NCBI GenBank assembly: GCA_010015745.1
Contig: ML978190.1
Location: 1 to 64,000 of the forward strand
Reading direction: 5' to 3'
DNA: 64,000 nt
From: Setomelanomma holmii
Taxonomy: Eukaryota; Ascomycota; Dothideomycetes; Pleosporales; Phaeosphaeriaceae
Positions 40,695 through 52,254 of the stretch are shown in pieces. Position 1 is the stretch's first letter. Every line of letters begins with the position of its first letter. The notes beneath the pieces are model-generated. The model was not told where the DNA came from. It saw only the letters and a program-made list of their open reading frames with translations, and did no database searches. A program made the position numbers and the translations under genes.

Positions 40695-41954
40695 TCACTT
40701 TTGATCCAACATATGCTTAAACTTTTCAATCTGCTCAATATCAGCATGATTTTGCTTTCTCAACGCACCACGCTCCGCAGTGGAACTTACCTTCGTACTT
40801 AAATACTTCTCCACTTCCTCGCTCTTGATGCCCTTCTGCCCACCCGTCTTCCACGCAATTGGCACCATCGCAACGCGCTCTCTAACCACGACTTCCCGCC
40901 CTGGTCCTTCGACTGCATGCACCTTATCCGGATTATTGGTTAATAATCTTATACCTCTGACCCCTCCCAGGCCCAAATCCATCAACATGGCGGTCGCAAG
41001 CCCGTAACTTCGCGCATCAGCCGGATGTCGTAGCAAAATATTCGCTTCGTATGTGTCATTGCCCAAATCTTGCAGGTTGTACGCTTTCAGCTTCTCGCCG
41101 AGACCGATGCCGCGCCCTTCTTGGCGTAGGTAGATTATGGCGCCACCTGATGGTGAGAGTATGGGGTCAGCCATAAGGCGCGCTGCTTCGTCGAGTTGTT
41201 CACCGCAGTCGCAGCGGGCAGACCAGACTGTTTCGCCCGTGTAGCATTCTGAGTGTATACGAACAAGCGGTAGCTCCGAGGGTGTTATTGGTTGTGCATC
41301 GCCATTCTCGGAAGATGCGGACGAGGGCGAAAGAAGACCATTGCTGTTGTCGACATGTTCGGGTATGCTTTCTGGCTTGCGCTTGGGAGGGAAGCCTTCT
41401 GCGCGCTTGAGTTGCTCGACCCGCGAGCTCGTCCGGCCAGGATATAAGCGTCCGACATATGCACCTCTTGTCATGCGGTCCAGCTCGGTCTCTCCCGGTC
41501 GCTCAGCGTCCAGTGATTTCGACCGTATCTGGCCCCCAAAGACAATCGCCAGATGCTCTTTCGTGTCTACGCTATTCCGGTATACATGCAGCCACATCTC
41601 GTGCCCCGTTGTCGTAGGTATCCTGGCGCGCACCTCGCAGTCTACCTGCGGTAGTTTCTGTAGCAATTCGGGACGTGGTGTGTCGGGCGACGCGGAGGTA
41701 TCGACTGGTATCGATCGTGGAGGCCGTGGATGTGAAGGAGTGGCAGTTCCAGGCGTTGCAGGCGGTGTGAATTGCGGACTTATTATTGACGGTGGAGGGT
41801 TGTTGTGATGTATGACGTTCGCGGCATTGTTACGTATCACGTACTTTCCTAACTCGTCATCCGAATTTGCAAAGTCGAAGCCATCGAGCTGTCCCGGCTG
41901 CGGTGAGTATAGTGGTGGTAAGCCGGGCGAGGCATGTGAAGGAAGCTCCGGCAT
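40695..41954 (-). CDS. RIB1: GTP cyclohydrolase II (riboflavin biosynthesis)
   Basis: A single exon, 419 residues. It catalyses the first step of riboflavin synthesis, GTP to 2,5-diamino-6-ribosylamino-4(3H)-pyrimidinone 5'-phosphate. A Pro/Ser-rich N-terminal extension of about 90 residues precedes the RibA-type core. Zinc ligands lie in HSECYTGETVWSARCDCGEQ, catalytic and GTP-binding residues in IIYLRQEGRGIGL, and the substrate loop in GVRGIRLLTNNPDKV. A Ser-rich insert (about residues 215-235) lies just before the zinc motif. The C-terminus extends beyond the core, ending KFKHMLDQK. It appears complete and functional. Confidence 0.95.
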   Translation of the reverse strand: MPELPSHASPGLPPLYSPQPGQLDGFDFANSDDELGKYVIRNNAANVIHHNNPPPSIISPQFTPPATPGTATPSHPRPPRSIPVDTSASPDTPRPELLQKLPQVDCEVRARIPTTTGHEMWLHVYRNSVDTKEHLAIVFGGQIRSKSLDAERPGETELDRMTRGAYVGRLYPGRTSSRVEQLKRAEGFPPKRKPESIPEHVDNSNGLLSPSSASSENGDAQPITPSELPLVRIHSECYTGETVWSARCDCGEQLDEAARLMADPILSPSGGAIIYLRQEGRGIGLGEKLKAYNLQDLGNDTYEANILLRHPADARSYGLATAMLMDLGLGGVRGIRLLTNNPDKVHAVEGPGREVVVRERVAMVPIAWKTGGQKGIKSEEVEKYLSTKVSSTAERGALRKQNHADIEQIEKFKHMLDQK

Positions 41955-42581
41955 GGCGAGAAATACTGCGCAAGGTGATTGGATGTAGGTGAATACAAGG
42001 AAGGTACTGTAGGAGACCTAGACGACTACATGCATGGTTTCGGTGAAATTGTGAGGGCAGATGTCATCCTTGAGGTTTTGCCGTAGGCCGAGGGAACGTC
42101 AGAGGGGTCGACCATTATTTCGCAATTCCGAAGCCGCTTTCGAGACCCTGCAACTGCGGAACCGCCACCCGATCATATGTAAGCAGCAATTTGTGGACAT
42201 CTGTTAGCAATGGAGTAACCACGACAAGCTATGTAGGCAGGTCATGGTCATAATCACTATGCATTGCTTTGTGCAGAACTATGGCTTTGTACTACAGTAT
42301 TACCGCACATATGCAGCTCCGGTGGGACACGATGGCTAATTCTTTAGCTTGTCTTGTTAGAAGCTGCGCGAAGGTATACACGCAACTTCAGGCACATGGT
42401 GAAGGTCTCCTAGCTTCTGCCTTCTGGACACAACTATCTCATAGATGTAACGACAGCCTAACATAAATAGCCGACGGCGTTCAGCTGTGTCCCCACTGGA
42501 GATGGAAGAGAGCGGTACTGTAGCACTTGAGTTTGTGCTTCTGAAGACGTCACTTTTGCTCGGATAAACACTCGGCGACGA
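41955..42581. other. Intergenic region RIB1 / sugar transporter
   Basis: RIB1 promoter and transporter 3' flank; nothing else is supported. Confidence 0.45.
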
Positions 42582-44144
42582 TCAATCTACGCGACGCTCT
42601 CTAGACCAGACTTCATCCGCATTTTTCTTGCCCTTGGTCTCTGGCACGTACCACGAGATGAACGCGAAGAAGAAGGCAGACAAAGCCGCGAAAATGAAGT
42701 ATACCTTTCCATGCAACTTTTCGCTGGCGAGTGGAAAGAATTGTGCAACAATGAATGTCGCGATCCAGTTGGCGGCTAGCGCGATACTCTGCGTTGCATC
42801 AGCCGCATCAGATCCTACTAGCTCGCTTGCTAGGATGAATGGAACAGGTCCAAGCCCAAGGCCAAAGCTTGCGACGAAGAGGAGCACCGCGACGGCGGAG
42901 AGAACTGAAATTGACTTGATGATGCCGATGGCCAGCAGCAGCGAGCTGATGCCCATGCCGGCGAGCGAGTTGAGCAGGCAGGTCTTGCGTCCCAGTTTGT
43001 CAACGAGAGGTGCGCCTCCAGCAGTGACGACGATATTGAGCGCAGAGACGGCCAGGTTGAGGAGGGCAGAATTTGACTCGAGGAGACCCGCCAGAAGTGA
43101 CACACCGTACATGACGATGCTGTTGATGCCGCTGAACTGCTGGGCCAACATGACCATAATCACGGCAATGGCTGCACTCTTGTAGTCTGGATGGCGAAAG
43201 ACTTGCATGATGCTGAGCTTCTCCTCCTGGTCAGACTGTTTTGTGGTAGTTTGTGAGGGACCATGCTCGTTGCTGAGGAGAGTTTGCTCCTCTTCTGTTC
43301 ACATGTCAGCACATATCCGCAGACCCCTGGAGAATTCTTACCATTCGCATCTTCGAAACCAGCGATGCCCCAGTCTTTAGTCTCTTCGTCAATATCGGCT
43401 CCTTCGCCCCTTATCCTGCGCAAAGTCTTCTTCGCGAGCGTCACATTACCCTGCTGAGCGAGATACTTGGGGCTCTCCACCGAGAGCATCAACCCAAGAG
43501 CTTGCGCAATGCCAACCAAGCCGCCAGCAGCCAGTATCCATCTCCAGTATGAGTCGTGGCTCAGGAAGTAGCCCAGAATCTGCGCAAACAATATGCCAAC
43601 ATTACACATGATCTGCGTGAAGGCACCGAAGAAGCCTCTCTGCGCCGGTGGTGAGATCTCAGAGATGTAGAGAGGCACAATGACAACAGCAGCTCCCGCG
43701 CCAACTCCAGAGAGCAACCGTCCAAAGGCCATGACTGCGATGCTTGGGCTGAGCGCCTCAAACACGGGTCCGATGGTGAAGAAAACAGTCGTGATCTGCA
43801 TCGTCCTGAGTCTGCCGTATCTGCTGGCTACTGGTCCCGCCGACAGTGCTCCCAAGAGTCCTCCCAGTGTGTACATAGACCCCACAACCCCCCATTCAGT
43901 CGGCGTCATCTCGATACATTGTGGGAGGTTTGGGCCGGCCGTTGCGGATTTGATAGCTTTGACTTTGCAGCGAATGACATCTTCTGGCGCGTTGAGCTCC
44001 CCCTGATTGTGTTAACAAAGTACGACTTGCGTGATGCTGGCCTAGTACCAAGTGGAAGCCGAACAGGAGCGGCCCAAGAGTTGCGATGAGCAGGATGTAA
44101 ACGAAGTAGCCGGTCAGGCCACCAGTCCAGGATCGAGGACTCAT
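42582..44144 (-). CDS. MFS hexose/sugar transporter (SLC2-like)
   Basis: Exons are 44144-44049, 44002-43342 and 43294-42582, with introns of 46 and 47 nt (489 residues). Twelve hydrophobic segments are expected, and sugar-porter signatures are visible: FGFHLGELNAPEDVI after TM1, SRYGRLRTMQ, GRLLSGVGAGAAVVIVPLYI, VESPKYL, the central QQFSGINSIVMYGVSLL, KLGRKTCLLNSL and the terminal PETKG. Its length and sequence are closer to GLUT-type facilitators than to large yeast Hxt proteins. The substrate is probably a hexose; direction and specificity cannot be told. It is divergent from SSN3 across a 913-bp upstream region. Confidence 0.92.
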
Positions 44145-45057
44145 GATGGAGTGAGAATTGCGTAGGAGGGGAAGGCTCGAGTGAAGCTTGATGGCGCCAG
44201 GTAGTACTGCATCGTGTCAGCTGTCCACCTCCGCGGCGTGTGGCACATGCGCAATACCTGCTGGGGTGGGGAGATGAATGCCCGACTGAGCGGGAAGATG
44301 TTGCTGTCTATTTCGTCATGGACTGTAAGGAATTCACTTGGTGCTCAGATGCGACTGCGTGGTGATAACAGCAGCGCGGGGTGAGGAAGCTTGACGCGTG
44401 AAGCTTGGAAATGCGGCTCGGCGACGAACACGAGAGCTGACCTCACCCGCGAGAAGCTTCACCGAAGCCACACAACGACTCCCCGTGCCTCGACGCATAT
44501 CGCGGCTATATGCAGCGAACCACTAGACTATTCGTCTGCCCACGAGAACAGCTCCCGAAGCTCGCAGCCGCAGTTCCGCTTCTGTCTCCACCACCGGAGG
44601 CACGCACATCCCAAGGCCGAATGTGGAGACGGCAACTAAGTTAAACGACGCTTGAGATGCCCGAAGATGAATCCCCCATCTGCGGGCCCACCATCAGCAT
44701 CCTCCGCCCGAGCCACGCTGCGAGGTAGCGTTGCGGCAGCCTTCAACGGTGCGTGTGCTTCCTGCCTTATCGCAGTCCTTTCTCGACCTTGTGCGCTGTC
44801 ATGTCTCATCCCTTTCCTTTGCCTCTTGAGCACTCCTAACGCCCGGTATCGCTGTCTTGCGCCTGCATCTGCCTGCATAATTTCCCCTTGCATACAGTCG
44901 CTTGTGTAGACCCTGAGCTGCTTGGCACCATCATTCTAAACATCTCGTTCCCTCTGCTACCTTGTCGTCTGAACTTCAAAACCCTCCATTGTCCCGGACT
45001 TCTTATAGCGCAGTACTGATCTTCATCTCGTCAGACCCGGCGGACTCCACGCAGGCC
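44145..45057. promoter_or_regulatory. Divergent upstream region sugar transporter / SSN3
   Basis: 913 bp between two divergent start codons. CT-rich stretches precede the SSN3 start. No further gene is recognised. Confidence 0.45.
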
Positions 45058-46318
45058 ATGTTCACTGGCTACAACACCAAGAAGCGGGTCAACGAGCGCT
45101 ACAAAATCGTGGGCTTCATCAGCAGTGGCACGTATGGACGCGTCTACAAGGCCGAGGGCAAAAATGGCCGCGTGGGCGAGTTTGCCATCAAAAAGCACGT
45201 CCATCCTTGGTGCTGTGACATTCCATGCTGACGACCCCAGGTTCAAGCCCGACAAGGAAGGCGAACTGCAGTACTCAGGCATTTCGCAGTCAGCCATTCG
45301 AGAAATGGCGCTCTGCACGGAGCTTGCACATCCCAACGTCGTGCATACCGTGGAGATAATCCTGGAGGAAAAGTGCATCTTCATTGTCTTCGAATATGCA
45401 GAACATGACCTGCTCCAGATCATCCACCATCACAACCAGCCACAACGACAAGCCATACCCGCACGGACCATCAAGTCGATATTGTACCAACTTCTCCAGG
45501 GCCTCGTGTACCTTCACAGGAATTGGGTAATGCACCGAGATTTGAAACCGGCCAACATCATGGTCACCAGCGCTGGGAAAGTGAAGATTGGCGACCTTGG
45601 CTTGGCGAGGCTCTTCTACAAACCACTTCAGTCACTGTTCTCTGGTGACAAGGTCGTCGTAACGATCTGGTACCGAGCGCCTGAACTGTTGCTGGGCAGC
45701 CGACATTACACGCCAGCAGTCGATCTGTGGGCAGTCGGATGCATCTTTGCAGAACTTTTGTCCCTGCGTCCGATCTTCAAGGGCGAAGAGGCGAAGATGG
45801 ATAGCAAGAAGACGGTACCATTCCAGCGTAACCAGATGCAAAAGATTGTTGAGATCATGGGAATGCCTAGCAAGGATCGATGGCTACTGCTGACTGCCAT
45901 GCCCGAGTATTCTCAACTATCGTCTTTGATTGCGAGCAACGCTACGCGGTATGCCCGTCCACAAAGTGGCGATGGACTGGACCGATGGTATCACCAAACC
46001 TTGAACAACAACCAGTATCCGGTAAACCCTGGTCCAGATACTCCAGGCACCGAAGGCCTATCGCTGCTCAAACAGCTACTCGAGTATGACCCTCAGAAGC
46101 GACTGACAGCCGAAAAAGCCCTCGAGCACAAGTACTTTACAGAACACGGCAAGCCGTCGGACAACTGCTTTGAAGACTCGAAAATCAAGTATCCGATTCG
46201 TCGTGTCAGCCAGGAAGACAACGACATTCGCACATCGAGTTTGCCAGGCACGAAGAGAAGTGGACTGCCAGATGACTCGCTCATCGGACGACCTGCCAAA
46301 CGACTGAAGGAGGGTTAG
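45058..46318 (+). CDS. SSN3: Mediator kinase Ssn3/Srb10 (CDK8)
   Basis: Exons are 45058-45194 and 45241-46318 (404 residues). It is the cyclin-C-dependent kinase of the Mediator CDK8 module that phosphorylates transcription factors and RNA polymerase II. Start MFTGYNTKKRVNERYKIVGF; Gly loop ISSGTYGRVYK; VAIK-type Lys in FAIKKFKPDKEG; SAIREMAL (cyclin-contact helix); HRDLKPANIMV; DLGLAR instead of DFG, typical for fungal Srb10; TIWYRAPELLLG; C-terminal basic KRLKEG. The intron has a GC donor (GCACGT): the family-conserved KKFKPDKEG requires the exon to end at 45194, and this also closes the frame; no GT donor does. Confidence 0.94.
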
Positions 46319-47726
46319 GAAGCCCACTGTGGAGAAGTTCCCAAGGCTCAAATAGACTGGCTTTCTGCGCATCAGAGCCATGCAGCTTCCCGTTCGAAAT
46401 GATCTCGCACCTGATGCTATAGCCCGGTTCCAGGTTTTGATTCTGGACTGTGCCAGGCCGCCCCGCGATCAAGCCATTCATATCTTCGGACTAGCAACGC
46501 GATACCCCTCACTCCATGTTGACCGTGCCAGTCACTCTGACGGCATGACAGGTCTTGGGTCGCTGTCAGATATGAGCCTGCCATATTGCGTGTTACCGGT
46601 TTTGATCGTTCAGGGTCGCGTAGCACCTTACTTTACGCCTTAGGAAAGTTTGGCCCGACGCCAGCGCAAGTGACAGCGCCGGCCCGCGTCCTGGAGGGTC
46701 ACTCGAGTATGCAGCAGCAGCAGCACAGTGCGTTTGGATCGGCACGCACAATTGGTGCACGTCGGGCTCAGTCCAAGCACAATATTCCTCGAGGTCTACG
46801 TTAGTCTACACGTGGATATCTTGTCCACTCGAGGGCCTGACTGGACCACAAGTGCGACTCTCCGTGACACAGCATGGGACACTACCAAGATGAGACCCTG
46901 GTAACATCTTCACCAACTGGGATGATGTAGTAGAAGACGGCTCCAGTATCCGTGAGACGACCATCAACTGTATCAAGAATATCATGCATACGAAAGATTG
47001 CAGTATTACTGCCATTGTCGCTCCTGCTGCTGCACCTCGTCATCAGTCATTTTGCGTTTGGTGTTCTGCACCAGCGAAGGTGGTGTACACGAAATCCTCG
47101 CGAGCCGGTCATCTCGTACAGACTTGCTCTGTGCCTCATTGACGCGCGCTTGTGCCAACGAACTCGGTGCAGATGCTTTGGTCGCACCTTCATCTCCGCA
47201 ACGAACAGGTAGTGGCAAGGCAATCACGTAGCCAATGACACGTCCGTGTACCGTTGCACCCGCACTGATCGAGGCAAGCACAGTGAAGCAGTTCGCGCGC
47301 ACTTCTCAAGATGGAGGCTTCACGTTGAGCGCTGCGGCAAACAGACAGTCGGTCGCCTGTCAAGCACTTAGTTACAAGTCTCCTGCGCACCCTGAATGGT
47401 CGCTATGGTGATTGGGTCTGTCACGTAATGTGGCCGTTTGCAAGCGGGGCAGTACGTGAAGGCAGAAGGTGCACTTTGTCAACACCACGCCACAGTTTTA
47501 CCCCGGCCCACGGACCACTCCCGCTATAAACACGCTGCCCCTCACTCTTCTCTCCTTCTCCTAATCCTAATTGCTTGACCACTGCCACTCCTTTTGCACC
47601 TTGGACCTCGTCACTCATTTACAGCTTACGTGCACAATATCGAAGGATCAACTGCATTCCTCACCTACGCCCTCAGCTTTCCTTTACCAAACCCACACCA
47701 AACAACACCTACGACAACAAGCTAGC
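46319..47726. other. Gene-free stretch with the CAP-gene promoter at its right end
   Basis: No coding region is convincing. The final 200 bp look like a strong fungal promoter: TATAAA at 47525-47530, then a CT-rich tract and a CA-rich leader up to the start codon of the secreted CAP gene. Confidence 0.5.
47525..47530 (+). promoter_or_regulatory. TATA box of the CAP gene
   Basis: TATAAA lies about 200 bp before the start codon, followed by a pyrimidine-rich tract (CTCACTCTTCTCTCCTTCTC) in which fungal transcription often starts. Confidence 0.5.
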
Positions 47727-48469
47727 ATGAGGGTCTTCGTTTCACTCGTCGCTCTGGCAGCTGCCACGGCTGTTGCTGCCCCTGCCCACGAGGTCAAGCC
47801 GCGCGCCCTGAAAGACGACTCGGCCCCTCACCAAGACGATCCCGCCTTTATCAGCGCCGTCATGCGCGCTCACTGGTATTGGCGCCAGCTACACTGCGCC
47901 CAGGACCTGGTCTGGGATACCGACCTCGCCAACGCCGCTCGCGAAGATATCGAGAAGTGCCCCAAGGACGCTGAGCATGTAAGTCGTGCATTTAGACTGC
48001 GCCGAGGACAGTTGCTGACTAGATAGGATCGCCCCGGCAGTAATCTCTCGTCTGTGAGCCCCGCCCCGATGAACCACGACGACTGGGTGGAGATGGCACG
48101 TGAGTGTGTTCATGGCTGGCACGAGGAAGAAGTCCTATACCCTTACGACAACCCCCACTATAGCGCCGCCTGGGGTCACTTTTCGCAGATGGTCTGGCGC
48201 AACTCCACCAAGATTGGCTGTGCTCTCGGACACTGCGAGGACCAGGGTGACAATAAGGTTAACTACCCTGCTCGTATCTATTGCTGTATGTTGCTCCCAC
48301 GTCTGTTTGCCGACCTGAGCTGACGTGTGTAGACTACGAATTCTACGGCAATAACATTGCGGCAGGCCAGTTCGAGCAGCAAGTCTGGGCTCCGGTCTGT
48401 CACGATCCCTCCGCCGACGCCGTGGCTCAGCGTGCGAGCCTCGACTTCGACTGGACTGCCCGCAGATAA
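47727..48469 (+). CDS. Secreted CAP/PR-1-like (SCP domain) protein
   Basis: Exons are 47727-47978, 48027-48285 and 48333-48469 (215 residues). A clear signal peptide (MRVFVSLVALAAATAVAAPA) and a short pro-like segment precede the SCP/TAPS domain: HWYWRQLHCAQDLVWDTDLA, then HYSAAWGHFSQMVWRNSTKIGCA and ARIYCYYEFYGNNI. The fungal relatives are Pry proteins, which bind and export sterols and fatty acids; some act at host interfaces. The catalytic-like His and Glu/Trp residues of the CAP cavity appear present. The C-terminus (after APVCHDPSAD) is short. The tail is polar, without a GPI or membrane signal. Confidence 0.9.
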
Positions 48470-49417
48470 TCGCCAGGCAATGAAGCAAGCCAGTCGCTAG
48501 TGCCCGAAGCCCTTGCATTCGGCAACACAGATTGCGTGTTTGGCCGAGCTCTATCTGCAATCGTTTTTGGGGCCAAGGCATATTTCCATTCTGAAGCGGT
48601 ATTTTCTTGCCTCTGGCTATGGCCTGATGGCGCTCTCTCTATCTTGATTTCTATCATCCAATGACTCAAGGTTTGCTTTTGACATTCTTACGAAGATTGT
48701 AGGATTGGCACGGGCTTGCGTTGAATCTTGAGTCAATGCTCCTTTCGTCATTTGTAGCGGTATCATCACCTCTGGCACGAATGTTGGTGTTCATGTCAAT
48801 TCATAGGGAACGCATCTGATCTTTCAATTGTTTGGGTCCTGTCGATCCGTTTCTGTAACGCTTCAATCTCCTACCTCCTCTCCATTTGGAGGAATGAAAC
48901 GCACCGCAAGGTGAAGCTGACGTTCCTTATGCGTTGCATGCAGTCCTGACATGCCAAGGGATTCCTGCACCCGAAATAACCTCTGTTCATGCGCTCGTTG
49001 CCACACCGTATATGACGAACATGAAAAGGTTCGAGCTCACTCGTGCGGACGATGAGACATGCGCTGTCGCTATATCGCTATTCCTCATTGTGCCCACACA
49101 GCTGAACTCTACATGCATGACATTTGAAGAATGGAGATCCATCTCTACGCTTTGTCACCCAGCTTCTCATTTATATCATCATTGGTGCCCCGCCAGTACC
49201 GCTCCTCAGCTCTCGTCGACCTCGACGGCACGATGCCTTTCGCCACTATATTCTGACCTTGATCTTGTGGTCGCATGCCGCCATCACTAACCGTCGCTTC
49301 CACGCATGTCATTAAGACAAGAAAGACGTCGCAGCATTCAATGCAACCTTCTAGACTGCACCGCCCATGGATTGGTCAAGGATCAATTGTCCTACATGCG
49401 ACGTGAAGGGTCTTCTG
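48470..49417. other. Gene-free stretch
   Basis: CAP-gene 3' flank; no supported gene. Confidence 0.45.
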
Positions 49418-49654
49418 TTAAAGGTACAGTGCTTTTGTTGCGACTTTGCTCATTATCAGTAGTCGTGATGAGGAGGGGAAGTCCGTAATGACGAGCCTCG
49501 TATTCGTGCAGCCATGCTGTTCTTCAAGTCTATTATATACTGGAGTCTCTAATGGCGAGTAGATTTGTGATATACACTTGTATATCGCTCGAAGGATGAG
49601 CTGAATGGCGAGGCCGACGAGGAATTGGATACAACAGTGCTTGAGGAACGACAT
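49418..49654 (-). CDS. Possible small one-TM protein (78 aa)
   Basis: From the Met at 49654 the product starts MSFLKHCCIQFLVGLAIQLI, continuing LRAIYKCISQ, i.e. an N-terminal membrane anchor and a polar tail. No family is recognised. The layout resembles the two-exon gene at 50005-50499. The end may be wrong if an intron is present. Confidence 0.35.
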   Translation of the reverse strand: MSFLKHCCIQFLVGLAIQLILRAIYKCISQIYSPLETPVYNRLEEQHGCTNTRLVITDFPSSSRLLIMSKVATKALYL

Positions 49655-50004
49655 TGTGAATGTCCGGTTTACTGGATTGTGATTCGTATCGAAGATAAGG
49701 AACATCCAGAGATATGTGTTACATGCGAAGATACCACGGTATGCAAGAGATGAGGCGCAGTCCGTGTAGCAACCGACGCTCGCTGATCAAGCTTATTAAT
49801 ATTGCGACATTGTGCCTTGCGACGAACATGAGTTTTGAAAAATCACATCTCTGCTGGTGGTTCTATCGTGGCTGAAAGGTCCTGACTCGTGCCTTGCGGT
49901 CCATCTTCTGCCAAATCGAGGTTGCTTGTTGCAGCGAACATGCGTCAACATTCTCAACTACCTTCCTAACTGATCGAACACCTGGGCTTGCAGCCAAACT
50001 CGAC
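49655..50004. other. Short intergenic region
   Basis: Nothing is recognised. Confidence 0.4.
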
Positions 50005-50499
50005 TCAATCATGCTCATCAGTCGTGAAAACTTGCCACTGATATTCAGGTCCGTTCCTCCGCTGCTGCTCTCTCATTCGCACAAGAGCACCTGCCAGGTC
50101 GCGATCTATTTCCTCCAGGACAGCTCGCTTTAAACTCATAGCAAAGCCACTGCCACATTTCTTAAGGACAGTAGACCGTCCGCGACTATCGTACCCGATA
50201 AGCGAAGCTTCCCAACAATCGCGAATTGGAATGTCCCTTCCCATATATTCGATAGTGTTGGGTGTGCGCTTGGTGAGGATCTCGATCTTTGCGTGCTGTG
50301 GCTGTAGCAACCATGCGTTGGCTGTTGGTTGAGTCAACTACAGTCGTTGCCACAGAAACGTCTATTTACCTTTGATGCGAGCTGCGACGGTGTCAAGTGG
50401 TTCTCTCGGAGTAGACTTGAACATGTGGGCTAGGATTCGAAATCCGACATACCCAAAGAGGCAAGAGAGTGCGATATTCAGAAGGCTTGTGAAATGCAT
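50005..50499 (-). CDS. Hypothetical one-TM protein (148 aa)
   Basis: Two exons, 50499-50370 and 50321-50005, with a 48-nt intron (GTAAAT, TTGACTCAAC branch region, CAG) that closes the frame. The N-terminus is a membrane anchor (MHFTSLLNIALSCLFGYVGF). The rest is soluble and basic: LLQPQHAKIEILTKRTP, DCWEASLIGYDSRGRSTVL, then a helix AVLEEIDRDLAGALVRMREQ. No known domain is seen. It probably faces one side of an intracellular membrane; the function is unknown. Confidence 0.55.
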
Positions 50500-51651
50500 C
50501 GCGATTCGTGTCAATGGGGCAAGGTTGAGAAGAATCGTGTCGTATTGAATCTATGTGGAAGAGCTATCTAAGTAGGCAGGCGTGAGCGCTCTGACTCTGA
50601 GGTTAAGCACTAGTCCTAATCAGGCAGATCGCGAGGAAAGAAAGGACGGAACCTGGGGCAAGCGCCCTCCCAGGCAGGTGCACACACCCCGACGGACAAT
50701 TCGTGCTCAGAGAACGTGTAAGAAGAAGTCAACTCTATCATGTGCACTTAAAAGCAAACGTGGCCTGAGCGTGCAGAGCTTATGAGATCTTTAACGCTAC
50801 TGAGTGATAGCATGGCTTCAAGAATGGTGTTCGTGCATCCCTTGCTTGTCAGATTGACGAGCAACCCGACCTTATCGCATGAGCTCTACTTCGAGCGCTC
50901 ACCTTTGGGGAGTGGCATAATAAAAATGACCTGCTGTCTTACGTCCAGGCCGCCGCCCTTCAGATTAGACTTGGAACAGATCCACGTCACCTGCGACCAG
51001 GATAGGTTGAGCGCCCGATCACCTGGCTCAACGATGCGCGACGGATCTAGCCAGTGCGAGTTAGTGACTCAGCAACCGCCCGTCGTGACACAGCGTGAAA
51101 GGATTCGCCCGTGGACAGTTTTCGAGGCACTTCCGAGTTATAATGCAGCCTTCTGGTGGCTTTGATTGATAAATGTAGGAACGCGCGGTGTTACCACGAC
51201 GAGCGAAGGCTATCCTGCCTATGCCCAGGTCGTCCAGGCTTTCTTGCCATTGCTGGGCCGCAATTACTTCCTCTGGGCTGTTCTGAACTTGTCCATGAAC
51301 TCCGCTTCCCTCAATCCTTTCATGATGCTCTCGAAACTCCCACTATATCGCGCTGCCATCGCCTTCGGTGTATCCTTGCACTTCTTCCTTCGGAGTGCTC
51401 CCTTCCAGCTCGATTAGCAGGCCCAACAATGCACCTCCAGCGGTCGAGCACCTATTACTGTTCTGAGTCTGATTATGAGTCTGATTATGAGTCTCCCAGA
51501 GAGGCATGTGACGCGCCGGCGTGTTGGCGGATAGACGACCAAGCCAAAGACCTTGTAGCCAGCGCTGGTAGGTGTAGAAAGTGCTATTCCGAGCGCTGAA
51601 GACGTAGCGGAACTGAACGTCGACCTCGAGGGAGGCGAAGGCGGGATATGA
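50500..51651. other. No clearly supported gene
   Basis: Several chance frames. The plus strand at 51241-51417 encodes a hydrophobic stretch (VVQAFLPLLGRNYFLWAVLN) that could be the end of a lost gene. At 51450-51500 the unit GTCTGATTATGA is repeated. Confidence 0.35.
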
Positions 51652-51891
51652 TTATATAGCAAGACTTGCAAGTATTAGATCTCGTGGTGGTAGAGCGGCG
51701 CTTCGCAACTCATCCATGATTCCCCTAGAGAGTATTTTGATGTCCGATCGCTCTGGAAGCGGCTGGGCAAACCAGGATTGTATGACTGGGTATCGTTGAC
51801 CCATCAGAAAACCTCGATTGAGGATTAAATAAAGGAAGAGGAGGCGCAGTAACCAATGGTACCACGTCCTTGGGACGAGCGATACTGCCAT
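51652..51891 (-). CDS. Possible small one-TM protein (79 aa)
   Basis: The product begins MAVSLVPRTWYHWLLRLLFL and continues YLILNRGFL, an N-terminal membrane anchor, followed by a polar helix (SDIKILSRGIMDELRSAALP). No homologue is recognised. It is the third such frame on this strand within 2.5 kb. The 3' end is uncertain. Confidence 0.35.
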   Translation of the reverse strand: MAVSLVPRTWYHWLLRLLFLYLILNRGFLMGQRYPVIQSWFAQPLPERSDIKILSRGIMDELRSAALPPRDLILASLAI

Positions 51892-52254
51892 CTTGAATAC
51901 TTGGTCGAGACTAAGGCTTCACAGCCAATGAAATCAAGTCATTGCAGATCGGCGATTTGTGACGAAAGTTGATGTGCAAGGACGAGTGTGAGTACGGACA
52001 AAATTGGGCGGCACGTATGCATCGAACAGGACGCTAAGCTCACGTGATAGGTGGAAAGGGCCGAGGGGCATAAGAATCCAACGCTTGCGCTTGCATTAAA
52101 ATGTTGATGTTCTGCCCATGTTGAAGTCCGGAAAGGGGTATCATCGTTGAGTGACCTCTAGAACGCCTGTTGAAATGCAATTGGCCGCATTGTTGAAGCA
52201 AGCCATGCTGTTCGCCTCTTTTCCCGCGATTACCATTACCAGCCCTGGGAAGGC
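51892..52254. other. Intergenic region
   Basis: Nothing is recognised beyond the CAF16 3' flank. Confidence 0.4.
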
